A stretch of 6,800 nt of DNA from an uncultured Candidatus Melainabacteria bacterium (GCA_937895785.1 CALBKW010000062.1:1-6800), one strand, 5' to 3'; positions 1 through 5,628 are shown, counted from the stretch's first letter. Notes: a model not told the origin generated them from the sequence alone. Program-made: numbers and translations.

Positions 1-942
1 CAAAATGAAAAATTTACAGGAATAGATCCATTGAAGATATGGATTACAGAAGCTCACAAACGTGGTATAAAAGTTAACATTTGGTTTGAATCATTCTACA
101 CTGGAAATAAACCTAATGTTGGCAACGCAATACTTGCAGTAAAACCAGAATGGTCAAACGTAAATTTGCGAAATATTGAAGCTCCATTACCTGTGGCTTC
201 TACTTCTGAGCACAATGGATATTTTCTTGATCCAGCAAACCCAGAGGTGCAAAACTTTTTATTTGATTTGTTAAAGGAAATTATTGGTCACTATAATCCT
301 GATGGCATAAACATAGACTATGTAAGGTATCCACAATCAATTTCAGCAAGATATGCAGGTTATGCTCAATCAAATTGGGGATACACGCAATATGCTCGAG
401 AAGAATTTAAGTTAATATATGGTATTGATCCTGTAAATATCGCATACAGTGACACAAAAATGTGGAATGAGTGGGATAAATACAGACAAGACAAAATTAC
501 AGAATATATAGAGGGTGTATCTAAAATTTGTAGACAAAACCGAATATTCTTAACAGCAGTTGTATTTCCAAACCGACAAATGGCATTAGAAACAAAACAA
601 CAAGATTGGACAACATGGTCTGATAATAACTTCATTGACGGTTTTACACCACTATTTTTAACTTGTGATGCAAAAACAATCAAGATGATGATCTTTGATA
701 TGCTGAAAGATATGTCCCCAAGAACAAAATTATATGCGGGCTTATTTGTAACATTCATGGGTGGTTCAGAGGAAGACCTTGTAAGACAAATTCACGAAAC
801 TCGTAAGCTTAATCTTGGTGGTATAATCTTGTTTGATTATGCTCATTTACAAGAAAAATATATAAAAACCCTTACAACAAGTATTTTTTCAAATAATGCA
901 GTGTTAACAGGTAATTCAAAACAAAATTGTCAAAGAAGGTAA
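1..942 (+). CDS. GHL10-family glycosyl-hydrolase-like protein, 5' end outside window
   Basis: The frame is open from the first base to the TAA at 940-942, so the visible 313 residues are the C-terminal part of a longer protein. The TTG at 31 is an internal Leu codon (reading IDPLKIW), not a start. The sequence matches the glycosyl-hydrolase-like 10 (DUF187) pattern. An early 'EAHKRGIKVNIWFESF' strand is followed by 'FLDPANPEV' at visible residues about 75-83, then 'DGINIDYVRYP' at about 101-111, the family's most conserved block, and finally a 'GGIILFDYAHL' strand near the end. The family is predicted to form a TIM-barrel-like fold acting on polysaccharide, often at the cell surface or envelope. 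The true substrate is not known here, and any signal peptide lies upstream of the window. The stop is followed after 7 bases by the next gene, so the two are probably co-transcribed. Family assignment is firm; enzymatic activity is inferred. Confidence 0.85.
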   Translation, partial: QNEKFTGIDPLKIWITEAHKRGIKVNIWFESFYTGNKPNVGNAILAVKPEWSNVNLRNIEAPLPVASTSEHNGYFLDPANPEVQNFLFDLLKEIIGHYNPDGINIDYVRYPQSISARYAGYAQSNWGYTQYAREEFKLIYGIDPVNIAYSDTKMWNEWDKYRQDKITEYIEGVSKICRQNRIFLTAVVFPNRQMALETKQQDWTTWSDNNFIDGFTPLFLTCDAKTIKMMIFDMLKDMSPRTKLYAGLFVTFMGGSEEDLVRQIHETRKLNLGGIILFDYAHLQEKYIKTLTTSIFSNNAVLTGNSKQNCQRR

Positions 943-949
943 TTATAAT

Positions 950-1141
950 ATGACAGAAGAAAATAATAGAACTCCACGGAAATTCTTAGGTATTCTATTT
1001 GAATGTTGTGGAGTTTACGGCAGAATTTATCAGAATAAAGACGGTACGGCATATGTTGGTAGGTGTCCGAAATGTATGAGGAACATAAAAGTACCTATTG
1101 GCAAAAACGGTACAGGTCAAAGATTTTTTAGGGGAAAATAA
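950..1141 (+). CDS. Small zinc-ribbon-like protein, function unknown
   Basis: This 63-residue protein has an AGAAGG Shine-Dalgarno at 934-939, inside the end of the preceding gene, and an ATG at 950. A Cys-Cys pair (C19, C20 in 'FECCGVYGRIY') is followed by 'GRCPKCM' (C39, C42). The spacing is typical of a single zinc ribbon whose first knuckle is CC rather than CxxC. The 'YVGRCPKC' and 'PIGKNGTGQRFF' stretches look like conserved blocks rather than random sequence. There is no signal peptide or membrane segment, so it is probably cytoplasmic. It sits 7 bases after the GHL10-like gene and 2 bases before the M20 peptidase gene, which points to one transcript. I do not recognise a named family. 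A nucleic-acid-binding or protein-protein role is possible for zinc ribbons, but nothing here shows it. Confidence 0.8.
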   Translation: MTEENNRTPRKFLGILFECCGVYGRIYQNKDGTAYVGRCPKCMRNIKVPIGKNGTGQRFFRGK

Positions 1142-1143
1142 TT

Positions 1144-1845
1144 ATGGAAACAATGGAAAATTTAAGAAATCAAGAAGAATTAATTGACATTTTCTACAAT
1201 CTAGCAAGTATACCATCACCTTCATTACATGAAGAAAAAGTTGTTGCTTGGATTAAAGATTTTTGCGAAAAAGAAGGTCTACATTTTGAAACTGATAGCT
1301 ATAGCAATGTAATTATTAAACTACCAGCAACAGACCCGACAAAACCATTAATGGCATTATCTTCACACATGGATGTTGTAGGCGACGATACACCTGTAAT
1401 TCCAATGCTAGACGGAGATTTTATTAAAGCTAATAATAGAACTCTTGGAGGCGATGACAAATTTGGTATTGCCGCAGCACTAAAATTATTAAAAGATACA
1501 AAAAAATCGGACCTAAAACACGGCGGTTTAGAAGTTGTCTTTACTCGCGATGAAGAAAATGGAATGAGCGGAATTCACAATTTTGATTTTAATAAATTAA
1601 ACTCAAAATACGTTATTGTATGTGATGCTGATATTTTCGGAGTTTTGCAAATCTCAGGCGCAAGCTATTGCAACGGACACGTAGAAATTTCTTGTAAAGG
1701 TGGTCACTCTGGTATCGAAATTGCTGATAAAACAAAACCAAATGCAGCAAAATTAATGGCTGAATTATGTAATACAATCCCTCAAGGGGTTTATTACGAA
1801 GACGAAACAGGTGTTGTGACATCAATAAATTTAGGTGGACATTAA
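1144..1845 (+). CDS. M20 metallopeptidase (PepT-like), N-terminal part of a frameshifted gene
   Basis: These 233 residues carry the catalytic core of a two-zinc M20 aminopeptidase. 'SSHMDVVGD' supplies the metal ligand H75 and D77. 'TLGGDDKFGIA' supplies the bridging Asp at 104/105. 'TRDEENG' supplies the catalytic Glu pair 137/138, and 'VCDAD' supplies an Asp ligand at about 161. The lid/dimerisation domain begins at 'GHVEISCKGGHSG' (about 178). The frame then ends at TAA 1843-1845 in the middle of that lid, and the rest of the protein continues in the +1 frame (1835-2290). The last metal-ligand His is therefore missing from this piece. The start is the ATG at 1144 with an AGGGG at 1130-1134; a second ATG at 1153 is possible. 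The family cleaves short peptides (tripeptide or dipeptide) in the cytoplasm. Resemblance is to PepT-type members, but exact specificity cannot be read from sequence. The gene is a pseudogene, a recoded gene, or a sequencing artefact. Confidence 0.8.
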   Translation: METMENLRNQEELIDIFYNLASIPSPSLHEEKVVAWIKDFCEKEGLHFETDSYSNVIIKLPATDPTKPLMALSSHMDVVGDDTPVIPMLDGDFIKANNRTLGGDDKFGIAAALKLLKDTKKSDLKHGGLEVVFTRDEENGMSGIHNFDFNKLNSKYVIVCDADIFGVLQISGASYCNGHVEISCKGGHSGIEIADKTKPNAAKLMAELCNTIPQGVYYEDETGVVTSINLGGH

Positions 1846-1855
1846 AGTTACAAAT
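1828..1855 (+). other. Frameshift junction in the M20 peptidase
   Basis: The upstream frame reads N-L-G-G-H-stop here, while the +1 frame reads I-K-V-T-N-V and carries on the family pattern. Dropping one base near 1840 restores a continuous lid domain. M20 proteins of this type usually have several residues between the 'INLG' strand and 'TN', often containing GG. The joined sequence here is about three residues short of that, so a deletion of about 8 bases fits as well as a 1-base insertion. An SD-like AGGTGG (1833-1838) lies just before CAT TAA. That is loosely the layout used for +1 recoding in the release factor 2 gene, though the slippery codon is not the same. Confidence 0.6.
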
Positions 1856-2290
1856 GTATTAAACCCTTATGCTGAAGCAACATATTCAATTAGAAGTGCA
1901 TCTTTACCAAAAGAAAACGAATTAATTGCTAAAATTCAAGGTATGATTGAAGAATTTAACAAAAAATATGAAGGTATTGCTGTTGCAAAAGGCACCTTTA
2001 AACAGAAAATGCCTGCATTTGAAAAATCGGATGATACATATATTCCTGAAGTATTCAAAAGAGCAGCAGAAAAGCTTGGTGTAAAATACGAAATAAATTC
2101 ATTCCATGCTGGCGCAGAAACTCATATTTACTGCCAACACAAAAACGCAAAGGGTGAAACATTTATTCCATTTTTAATGGGGCTAGCGGACCTTTATAAT
2201 ATGCACTCAGCAGATGAAAAAATGGATTACAAGAGTTTCTTAAAAGGATATAAGTTACTTAGCCAATTTTTCTTCGAGTTCAACAAATAA
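1835..2290 (+). CDS. M20 metallopeptidase (PepT-like), C-terminal part in the +1 frame
   Basis: This frame completes the peptidase begun at 1144. It has the remainder of the lid domain ('TNVLNPYAEATYSIRS', residues about 6-21), then the return to the catalytic domain with 'FHAGAETHIY' (about 90-99) and 'YNMHSADEKMDYKS', whose H124 is the expected final metal ligand. The nominal start is a GTG at 1835 inside the upstream frame. It has no convincing ribosome binding site and encodes no complete fold, so independent translation is unlikely. Added to the first part, the protein would be about 380 residues, normal for the family. The sequence shows no other damage, so the break is recent, corrected in translation, or an error in the read. 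Its last 36 bases overlap the 3' end of the convergent tmk gene. Confidence 0.75.
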   Translation: MDIKVTNVLNPYAEATYSIRSASLPKENELIAKIQGMIEEFNKKYEGIAVAKGTFKQKMPAFEKSDDTYIPEVFKRAAEKLGVKYEINSFHAGAETHIYCQHKNAKGETFIPFLMGLADLYNMHSADEKMDYKSFLKGYKLLSQFFFEFNK

Positions 2291-2881
2291 TTGAACAACT
2301 TGTTTATGAATATTCTCAATTGAATCAACAGAGTTAATCACTTTAACTCTGTTTGGTTCTTTTTGAGCAATTTTTAAATATCCTTGGCGCACTCTTTCAA
2401 AAAATTCTTTACCCGCAGACTCCATACGGTCTTTTTCATTACCGACTCTTGCCATTGATGTTTCTACGTCAATATCAAAAACAATAGTTAAATCAGGTTT
2501 TAACCCACTTGTTGCAATATTATTTAGCATATCAATTTTATCAACATCTAATTGTCTACCATAACCTTGATATGCAAGTGAAGAGTCAGTATGTCTGTCG
2601 CTTATTACAATTTTACCTTGTTCTATATTTTTACGAACAATAATATCCACATTTTGCGCTCTATCTGCTAAAAATAAGAAAGATTCACATACAGAAGATA
2701 CTTCACCGTCATAGTCTAACAACAGCGCTCTGATTTTTTCGCCTAAACCTTTACAACCTGGTTCTCGAGTTAAAACAACATCAAAATTTCTATTTTTTAA
2801 ATATTCTGTAAATAACTTAATTTGAGTAGTTTTCCCACAACCGTCAGCACCTTCAAAAGTAATAAATAAACCTTTATTCAT
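2255..2881 (-). CDS. tmk: Thymidylate kinase
   Basis: This 208-residue enzyme phosphorylates dTMP to dTDP with ATP, the last specific step of dTTP synthesis, in the cytoplasm. The P-loop is at residues 11-18 ('GADGCGKT'). 'TREPG' at 38-42 and the 'DRH' motif at 95-97, continuing 'TDSSLAYQGYGRQLD', are the thymidylate-binding signatures. 'KPDLTIVFDID' is the fourth core strand. The LID segment 'RVGNEKDRMES' carries arginines while the P-loop lacks a basic residue in its middle, the arrangement of E. coli-type (type II) enzymes. Length is normal. The ATG at 2879-2881 has only a weak GA-rich ribosome binding site (AGAAAGAAAG, about 2891-2900). The gene starts 37 bases beyond the rplA terminator, so it depends on read-through or a promoter I cannot see. 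Its 3' end overlaps the convergent peptidase gene. Confidence 0.97.
   Translation of the reverse strand: MNKGLFITFEGADGCGKTTQIKLFTEYLKNRNFDVVLTREPGCKGLGEKIRALLLDYDGEVSSVCESFLFLADRAQNVDIIVRKNIEQGKIVISDRHTDSSLAYQGYGRQLDVDKIDMLNNIATSGLKPDLTIVFDIDVETSMARVGNEKDRMESAGKEFFERVRQGYLKIAQKEPNRVKVINSVDSIENIHKQVVQLFVELEEKLAK
2327..2364 (+). terminator. Candidate terminator for the + strand genes, embedded in tmk
   Basis: This is a perfect 11-bp inverted repeat, 2327-2337 (AACAGAGTTAA) and 2343-2353, with a 5-base loop. It begins 36 bases after the M20 stop. On the + strand the stem is followed by a T-rich stretch ending in five Ts (2360-2364), interrupted by GG and C, so it is not a textbook U-tract. The repeat lies within tmk codons for 'NRVKVINSV', so it is coding on the other strand. 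Termination is inferred from shape only. Confidence 0.45.
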
Positions 2882-2913
2882 ATCTTAAATCTTTCTTTCT
2901 AAAAATAATTATT

Positions 2914-2940
2914 AAAAAAGGCGTGGCTTTCGCCACGCCT
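2914..2940 (-). terminator. Intrinsic terminator after rplA
   Basis: This is a perfect 9-bp GC-rich stem (2919-2927 with 2932-2940). Read on the - strand, it is closed by a C(GAAA)G tetraloop and followed directly by six Ts (complement of the A-run at 2914-2919). It starts 15 bases past the rplA stop. The + strand side has As after the stem, so it works only for leftward transcription. It ends the rpmG-to-rplA transcript and separates tmk from it, unless read-through is substantial. Confidence 0.93.
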
Positions 2941-2955
2941 AAAAATATCAATCAA

Positions 2956-3684
2956 CTATGCACCGATATAATCTTTAACTTCTGCAGCTAAAGTTTTTGT
3001 ATCTAATTTGATACCAGGTCCCATTGTAGTTGATAAGTAAGCTGATTTAATGTATGTACCTTTAGCTGAAGCTGGTTTTGCCTTCAAAATAGCTTCTGCT
3101 AATGTAGCATAGTTTTTCATTAAATCTTCTACTGAGAATTGAACTTTACCGATTGGGCAGTGAATCATACCTTGTTTATCAGCTCTGAATTCAACTTTAC
3201 CAGCTTTAGCATCTTTAACAGCTTTGCCTACTTCTAGTGTAACAGTACCTGTTTTAGGGTTTGGCATCAAACCTTTAGGACCTAAAACACGACCTAATTT
3301 ACCTAGCATACCCATACAGTCTGGAGTTGCAATTAATGTATCAAATTCAAACCAGCCTTTTTCAATTTTTTCGATAATATCTTCAGTACCAGCGAAATCA
3401 GCACCAGCAGCTAAAGCTTCATCTACTTTGTTACCTTTTGCAATAACACAAACTCTAACAGTTTTACCTAAACCAGCAGGTAATACAGTTGTTGAACGAA
3501 TTTGTTGATCAGCGTGTTTAACTTCAATACCTAATCTCATGTGACATTCAACAGTTTCGTTAAATTTAGAAACAGCTTCTGACACTTCTTTAAGTTTTTT
3601 TAATGCATCAAGACCTGTTGATGGTTGTTCAAAACCTTCCAACAACTCTTGAACTTTTTGTTGTTTTTTTGTTAATTTTGACAT
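2956..3684 (-). CDS. rplA: 50S ribosomal protein uL1 (L1)
   Basis: This 242-residue protein binds the L1 stalk of 23S rRNA and helps move deacylated tRNA out of the E site. In many bacteria it also represses its own operon by binding mRNA. The family signature occupies residues about 124-148 (from 'MGMLGKLGRVLGPKG' through 'NPKTGTV'). 'HADQQIRSTTVLPAGLGKTVRV' at 57-78 and 'STTMGPGIKLD' near the C-terminus are also typical. It is slightly longer than the common 225-235 residues, because of extra residues at the N-terminus. The ATG at 3682-3684 has an AAAGGA at 3693-3698, 8 bases away. A structured leader that resembles the rRNA target of uL1 ends against this site. The stop is TAG, with a strong terminator just beyond. 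Confidence 0.98.
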   Translation of the reverse strand: MSKLTKKQQKVQELLEGFEQPSTGLDALKKLKEVSEAVSKFNETVECHMRLGIEVKHADQQIRSTTVLPAGLGKTVRVCVIAKGNKVDEALAAGADFAGTEDIIEKIEKGWFEFDTLIATPDCMGMLGKLGRVLGPKGLMPNPKTGTVTLEVGKAVKDAKAGKVEFRADKQGMIHCPIGKVQFSVEDLMKNYATLAEAILKAKPASAKGTYIKSAYLSTTMGPGIKLDTKTLAAEVKDYIGA

Positions 3685-3690
3685 CTTAAT

Positions 3691-3731
3691 TTTCCTTTCG
3701 TGGTAGTAACGGACTTAAACGTCCTTCCATT
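3691..3731 (-). promoter_or_regulatory. Candidate uL1-binding leader before rplA
   Basis: Read on the - strand, this shows an outer helix TGG (3729-3727) with CCA (3703-3701), then an AA bulge side. An inner helix follows, GGAC (3724-3721) with GTCC (3714-3711), closing a 6-base loop, and then a 7-base GTTACTA side of the internal loop. The Shine-Dalgarno of rplA follows within 2 bases. The plan and internal-loop sequence match the leader of rplK. The outer helix is short (3 bp), so this copy is weaker by itself; the match between copies is what makes it credible. Confidence 0.6.
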
Positions 3732-3746
3732 CATAAATAGTACTTA

Positions 3747-4172
3747 TTACTGTTTTACAGTAACACCCATAGCTCTGCAAGAGCCTTTAATCATTTCAAC
3801 AGCAGCTTCCATTGTTGTTGCATTTAAATCGTCCATTTTGATTTTTGCAATTTCTTCAAGTTGTTCTTGAGTGATTTCAGCGACTTTTGTTTTGTTTGGT
3901 GTTGCTGAACCTTTAGGAAGATTCAAGATTTTCTTGATTAAAACAGGAGCTGGAGGTGATTTTGTCACGAATGAAAAACTTCTGTCTTCATAAACATCAA
4001 TAACTACCGGAATAATATATCCTGCTTGAGATTCAGTTTTTGCATTGAATTGTTTGCAGAAATCCATGATGTTTACACCATGTTGACCTAATGCTGGACC
4101 AACTGGAGGAGATGGATTTGCTTTTCCGGCTTCAATTTGAAGTTTGATTTTTCCTACTACTTTTTTTGCCAT
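3747..4172 (-). CDS. rplK: 50S ribosomal protein uL11 (L11)
   Basis: This 141-residue protein is the usual length. It binds the GTPase-associated region of 23S rRNA and with it forms the thiostrepton site, supporting factor binding and the stringent response. The N-terminal domain has the signature 'KLQIEAGKANPSPPVGPALGQHGVNI' at about 10-35 with its proline-rich switch. The C-terminal rRNA-binding domain runs through 'LPKGSATPNK' (85-94) to the final 'GSCRAMGVTVK' (130-140). That ending replaces the common 'GTARSMG' with SCRAMG, a mild variation. The ATG at 4170-4172 has AGGA at 4179-4182. A 70-base gap separates it from nusG and contains the structured leader; a 74-base spacing separates its stop from the rplA start. 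Confidence 0.98.
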   Translation of the reverse strand: MAKKVVGKIKLQIEAGKANPSPPVGPALGQHGVNIMDFCKQFNAKTESQAGYIIPVVIDVYEDRSFSFVTKSPPAPVLIKKILNLPKGSATPNKTKVAEITQEQLEEIAKIKMDDLNATTMEAAVEMIKGSCRAMGVTVKQ

Positions 4173-4177
4173 TTTTT

Positions 4178-4214
4178 GTCCTTTCTGTGGTAATAACGGG
4201 TAATCCCTTCCACA
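4178..4214 (-). promoter_or_regulatory. Candidate uL1-binding leader before rplK
   Basis: On the - strand the outer helix TGTGG (4214-4210) pairs with CCACA (4190-4186). The inner helix GGG (4207-4205) pairs with CCC (4200-4198) around ATTA. The internal loop is AA on one side and GTTATTA on the other. The rplK Shine-Dalgarno GAAAGGA begins at the very next base, so a protein holding this helix would cover the ribosome site. From memory, the base of the 23S L1 stalk has a GGUGGGAGG strand opposed to AAAUACCACC. The resemblance is partial but is in the paired and loop positions that uL1 contacts. In E. coli uL1 represses rplKA from one leader site of this kind. Confidence 0.7.
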
Positions 4215-4242
4215 ATTTACTTAGTTTTAAGCTTTCGCTTTA

Positions 4243-5019
4243 TTATAATTTTTGAATTTGTTTATATTCTAACTCTACAGGAGTTTCACGACCGAAGATT
4301 GAAACGTTGGCTCTTAATTTAGCTTTATCTGGGTAAACTTCAGTAATGTCGCCAACGAATTCAGCAAATGGACCAGAAATAATTCTAACCTTGTCACCTG
4401 CTTTAACATCAAGTTCAATTCTTTGAGGAGCATCTGATGTAGCTCTACCAAGAACTTTCTTAATTTCACTATCTCTTGCTGGAATAGGCTTTTTGGCTGA
4501 ACCAACAAATCTAGTAACACCCGCAGTATGTCTAACTACATACCAACTGTCTTCGTCCATAATCATTTCTACTAATACATAACCAGGGAAAACTTTTTCA
4601 TCTTTTTCAGTTTTCTTACCTGCTTTTACTTGAGTGATAGTTTTTTGTGGAACTTCAACTCTAAAAATCTTTTCTCCCATATTCATGTATTCAATACGTT
4701 TTTCTAAGTTAACTTTAACTTTGTTTTCATAACCGGAATATGTGTTAACAATATACCAACGTTTTTCAGGAGCTTTTTTAGGTTTTAAAGATTCTTCATG
4801 AGATTCTTCAGTTTGAGCTTCTTGAACTTCAGCAGCTTCCTCAACAACTTCTTTCTTTTTACGTGGTTTAGATGCAGATTTTGCTTTTGTTGCTTTTTCT
4901 TTCTTAGCTTTCGCAGAAGGTACACCTTCGCCGATAACTAAGTCGCCAACTAAATCTCTACTAGTTTTAACAACTTCAGCTTCTTCATCCATAAATAAGT
5001 TTTCATCTTTTTTTGTCAT
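4243..5019 (-). CDS. nusG: Transcription termination/antitermination factor NusG, with long N-terminal extension
   Basis: NusG rides on RNA polymerase, suppresses pausing, and links it to Rho or the ribosome. The NGN domain starts at residue 87 ('RWYIVNTYSGYENKV') and runs to about 190, including 'KVFPGYVLVEMIMDEDSWYVVRHTAGVTRFVG'. The KOW domain follows at about 205-258 ('KAGDKVRIISGPFAEFVGDITEV'). At 258 residues it is about 75 longer than a typical NusG. The excess is an N-terminal segment (1-86) rich in Lys, Ala and Glu that looks disordered. The start is supported by AAGGAAG at 5029-5035, 9 bases from the ATG. That Shine-Dalgarno overlaps the secE stop codon, so translation is probably coupled to secE. 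A later start is unlikely because the extension is continuously coding and has this good site. Confidence 0.97.
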   Translation of the reverse strand: MTKKDENLFMDEEAEVVKTSRDLVGDLVIGEGVPSAKAKKEKATKAKSASKPRKKKEVVEEAAEVQEAQTEESHEESLKPKKAPEKRWYIVNTYSGYENKVKVNLEKRIEYMNMGEKIFRVEVPQKTITQVKAGKKTEKDEKVFPGYVLVEMIMDEDSWYVVRHTAGVTRFVGSAKKPIPARDSEIKKVLGRATSDAPQRIELDVKAGDKVRIISGPFAEFVGDITEVYPDKAKLRANVSIFGRETPVELEYKQIQKL

Positions 5020-5033
5020 TTTATTTATCTTCC

Positions 5034-5240
5034 TTAACTATTAGGGATTAAACCTAAGATTGCTTTAAATATAATATCCATTAAATAAACAGCAATAGTA
5101 AAAGATGTAACAATAGCAACAACAAAAATTGTTTCAGCAATAACTTGTTGTTTTTCAGGCCAATTAATCTTGCCACATTCTGCTCTTACACCTTTAAAAT
5201 AAGTAACGATAGCTTGTACTGTTTCATTATTTTTATTCAT
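5034..5240 (-). CDS. secE: Preprotein translocase subunit SecE
   Basis: This 68-residue single-membrane-segment protein is the usual short bacterial form. It clamps SecY in the inner membrane translocon. The amphipathic helix carries the conserved pattern 'YFKGVRAECGKINWPEKQQVI' (residues 14-34), corresponding to the E(L/M)KKVxWP motif. A hydrophobic helix spans about 36-65. The reading frame stays open upstream to about 5342, but that stretch is the tRNA-Trp gene. The ATG at 5238-5240 with AAGGA (5249-5253), 8 bases away, is the real start. It sits between trnW and nusG in the classic order. Its stop overlaps the nusG ribosome binding site. Confidence 0.96.
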   Translation of the reverse strand: MNKNNETVQAIVTYFKGVRAECGKINWPEKQQVIAETIFVVAIVTSFTIAVYLMDIIFKAILGLIPNS

Positions 5241-5248
5241 AAAATTAA

Positions 5249-5253
5249 TCCTT
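5249..5253 (-). promoter_or_regulatory. Ribosome binding site deciding the secE start
   Basis: AAGGA on the - strand lies 8 bases before the ATG at 5240. It selects this start over upstream in-frame codons, which fall inside the tRNA gene. Confidence 0.85.
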
Positions 5254-5262
5254 GATATAACT

Positions 5263-5335
5263 CGCGCCCTGAAGGACTCGAACCCTCGACATCCGGTTTT
5301 GGAGACCGACGTTCTACCAACTGAACTAAGGACGC
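5263..5335 (-). tRNA. trnW: tRNA-Trp (anticodon CCA)
   Basis: The 73-base cloverleaf folds fully. The acceptor stem GCGTCCT pairs with AGGGCGC (one G-U) and the discriminator is G. The D arm is GTTC/GAAC. The anticodon stem TCGGT/ACCGG encloses the loop CTCCAAA with anticodon CCA. The T arm GAGGG/CCTTC encloses TTCGAGT. The 3' CCA is not encoded and must be added by the CCA-adding enzyme. The anticodon reads TGG only, consistent with TGA being a stop here. Its place between rpmG and secE is a widely conserved bacterial arrangement, so it is probably cut from the rpmG-secE-nusG transcript. Confidence 0.97.
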
Positions 5336-5379
5336 TTGTCATATATAAAATTTACTACAATTCAAAAATAGCTATATTA

Positions 5380-5547
5380 CTATTTTGTTTCTTTGTGAGT
5401 TGTGTGTTTTTTACATCTTGGGCAATATTTGCTCAATTCCATTCTTTCTTTGCTTGTTTTTTTGTTTTTAACTGTTGTGTAGTTTCTTTCTTTGCAGTCT
5501 TCACAAGCTAAAACTACCATTTTGTCTACTCTACCTTTGATGCCCAT
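5380..5547 (-). CDS. rpmG: 50S ribosomal protein bL33 (L33), zinc-binding form
   Basis: This 55-residue basic protein is the usual length for bL33, a 50S subunit protein near the E site. It begins 'MGIKGRVDKMVVLACEDCKERNY' in two blocks and ends in 'HKETK'. Two CxxC pairs, C15/C18 and C42/C45 ('YCPRC'), make it the C+ zinc-ribbon type. Some bacteria also keep a zinc-free paralogue for zinc starvation, so zinc-dependent regulation is possible but not visible. The ATG at 5545-5547 has AAGGA at 5556-5560, 8 bases away. The stop is TAG. It is the first gene after the 140-base gap and heads the trnW-secE-nusG-rplK-rplA run, 44 bases before trnW. Confidence 0.96.
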   Translation of the reverse strand: MGIKGRVDKMVVLACEDCKERNYTTVKNKKTSKERMELSKYCPRCKKHTTHKETK

Positions 5548-5583
5548 TTTTTATTTCCTTTTCTAAAAATGTTACCTATTAAA

Positions 5584-5614
5584 ATAGAATGTGTTTTTCA
5601 AAATCACATTCTAT
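5584..5614 (-). promoter_or_regulatory. Leader hairpin or weak terminator before rpmG
   Basis: A perfect 10-bp inverted repeat (5584-5593 with 5605-5614) has an 11-base loop. On the - strand it is followed by a short T-run (TTTT, including the last stem base) and then AATAGG. It may be a weak terminator of the upstream genes or a 5' leader structure, since the candidate rpmG promoter lies upstream of it. The AT-rich stem and short T-run leave the role open. Confidence 0.45.
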
Positions 5615-5628
5615 CCTTATACTATATT

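Noticed and set aside
31..33. TTG at 31 as start of the first gene
   Set aside because: The frame is open to base 1 and the preceding codons (QNEKFTGIDP) fit the family's 'DPL..WI.EAHKRG' pattern, so the gene is cut by the window edge.
366..758. - strand reading frame of 130 residues
   Set aside because: Antisense shadow of the GHL10-like gene, with no ribosome binding site or domain.
3224..3508. + strand reading frame of 94 residues
   Set aside because: Antisense shadow of rplA.
4229..4240. AAGC-GAAA-GCTT hairpin between nusG and rplK as a terminator
   Set aside because: Only 4 bp and not followed by a T-run on the transcribed strand; rplK is clearly continued from nusG.
5241..5342. Longer secE reading frame adding 34 N-terminal residues
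   Set aside because: The added stretch is the tRNA-Trp gene read in frame. The start at 5240 has a good Shine-Dalgarno and gives a normal 68-residue SecE.
5336..5379. Separate promoter for tRNA-Trp
   Set aside because: AT-rich, but no -35/-10 pair with acceptable spacing; co-transcription with rpmG is simpler.
5299..5511. + strand reading frame of 70 residues
   Set aside because: It runs antisense across tRNA-Trp and rpmG, has a Phe/Ser/Cys-rich product and no ribosome binding site.
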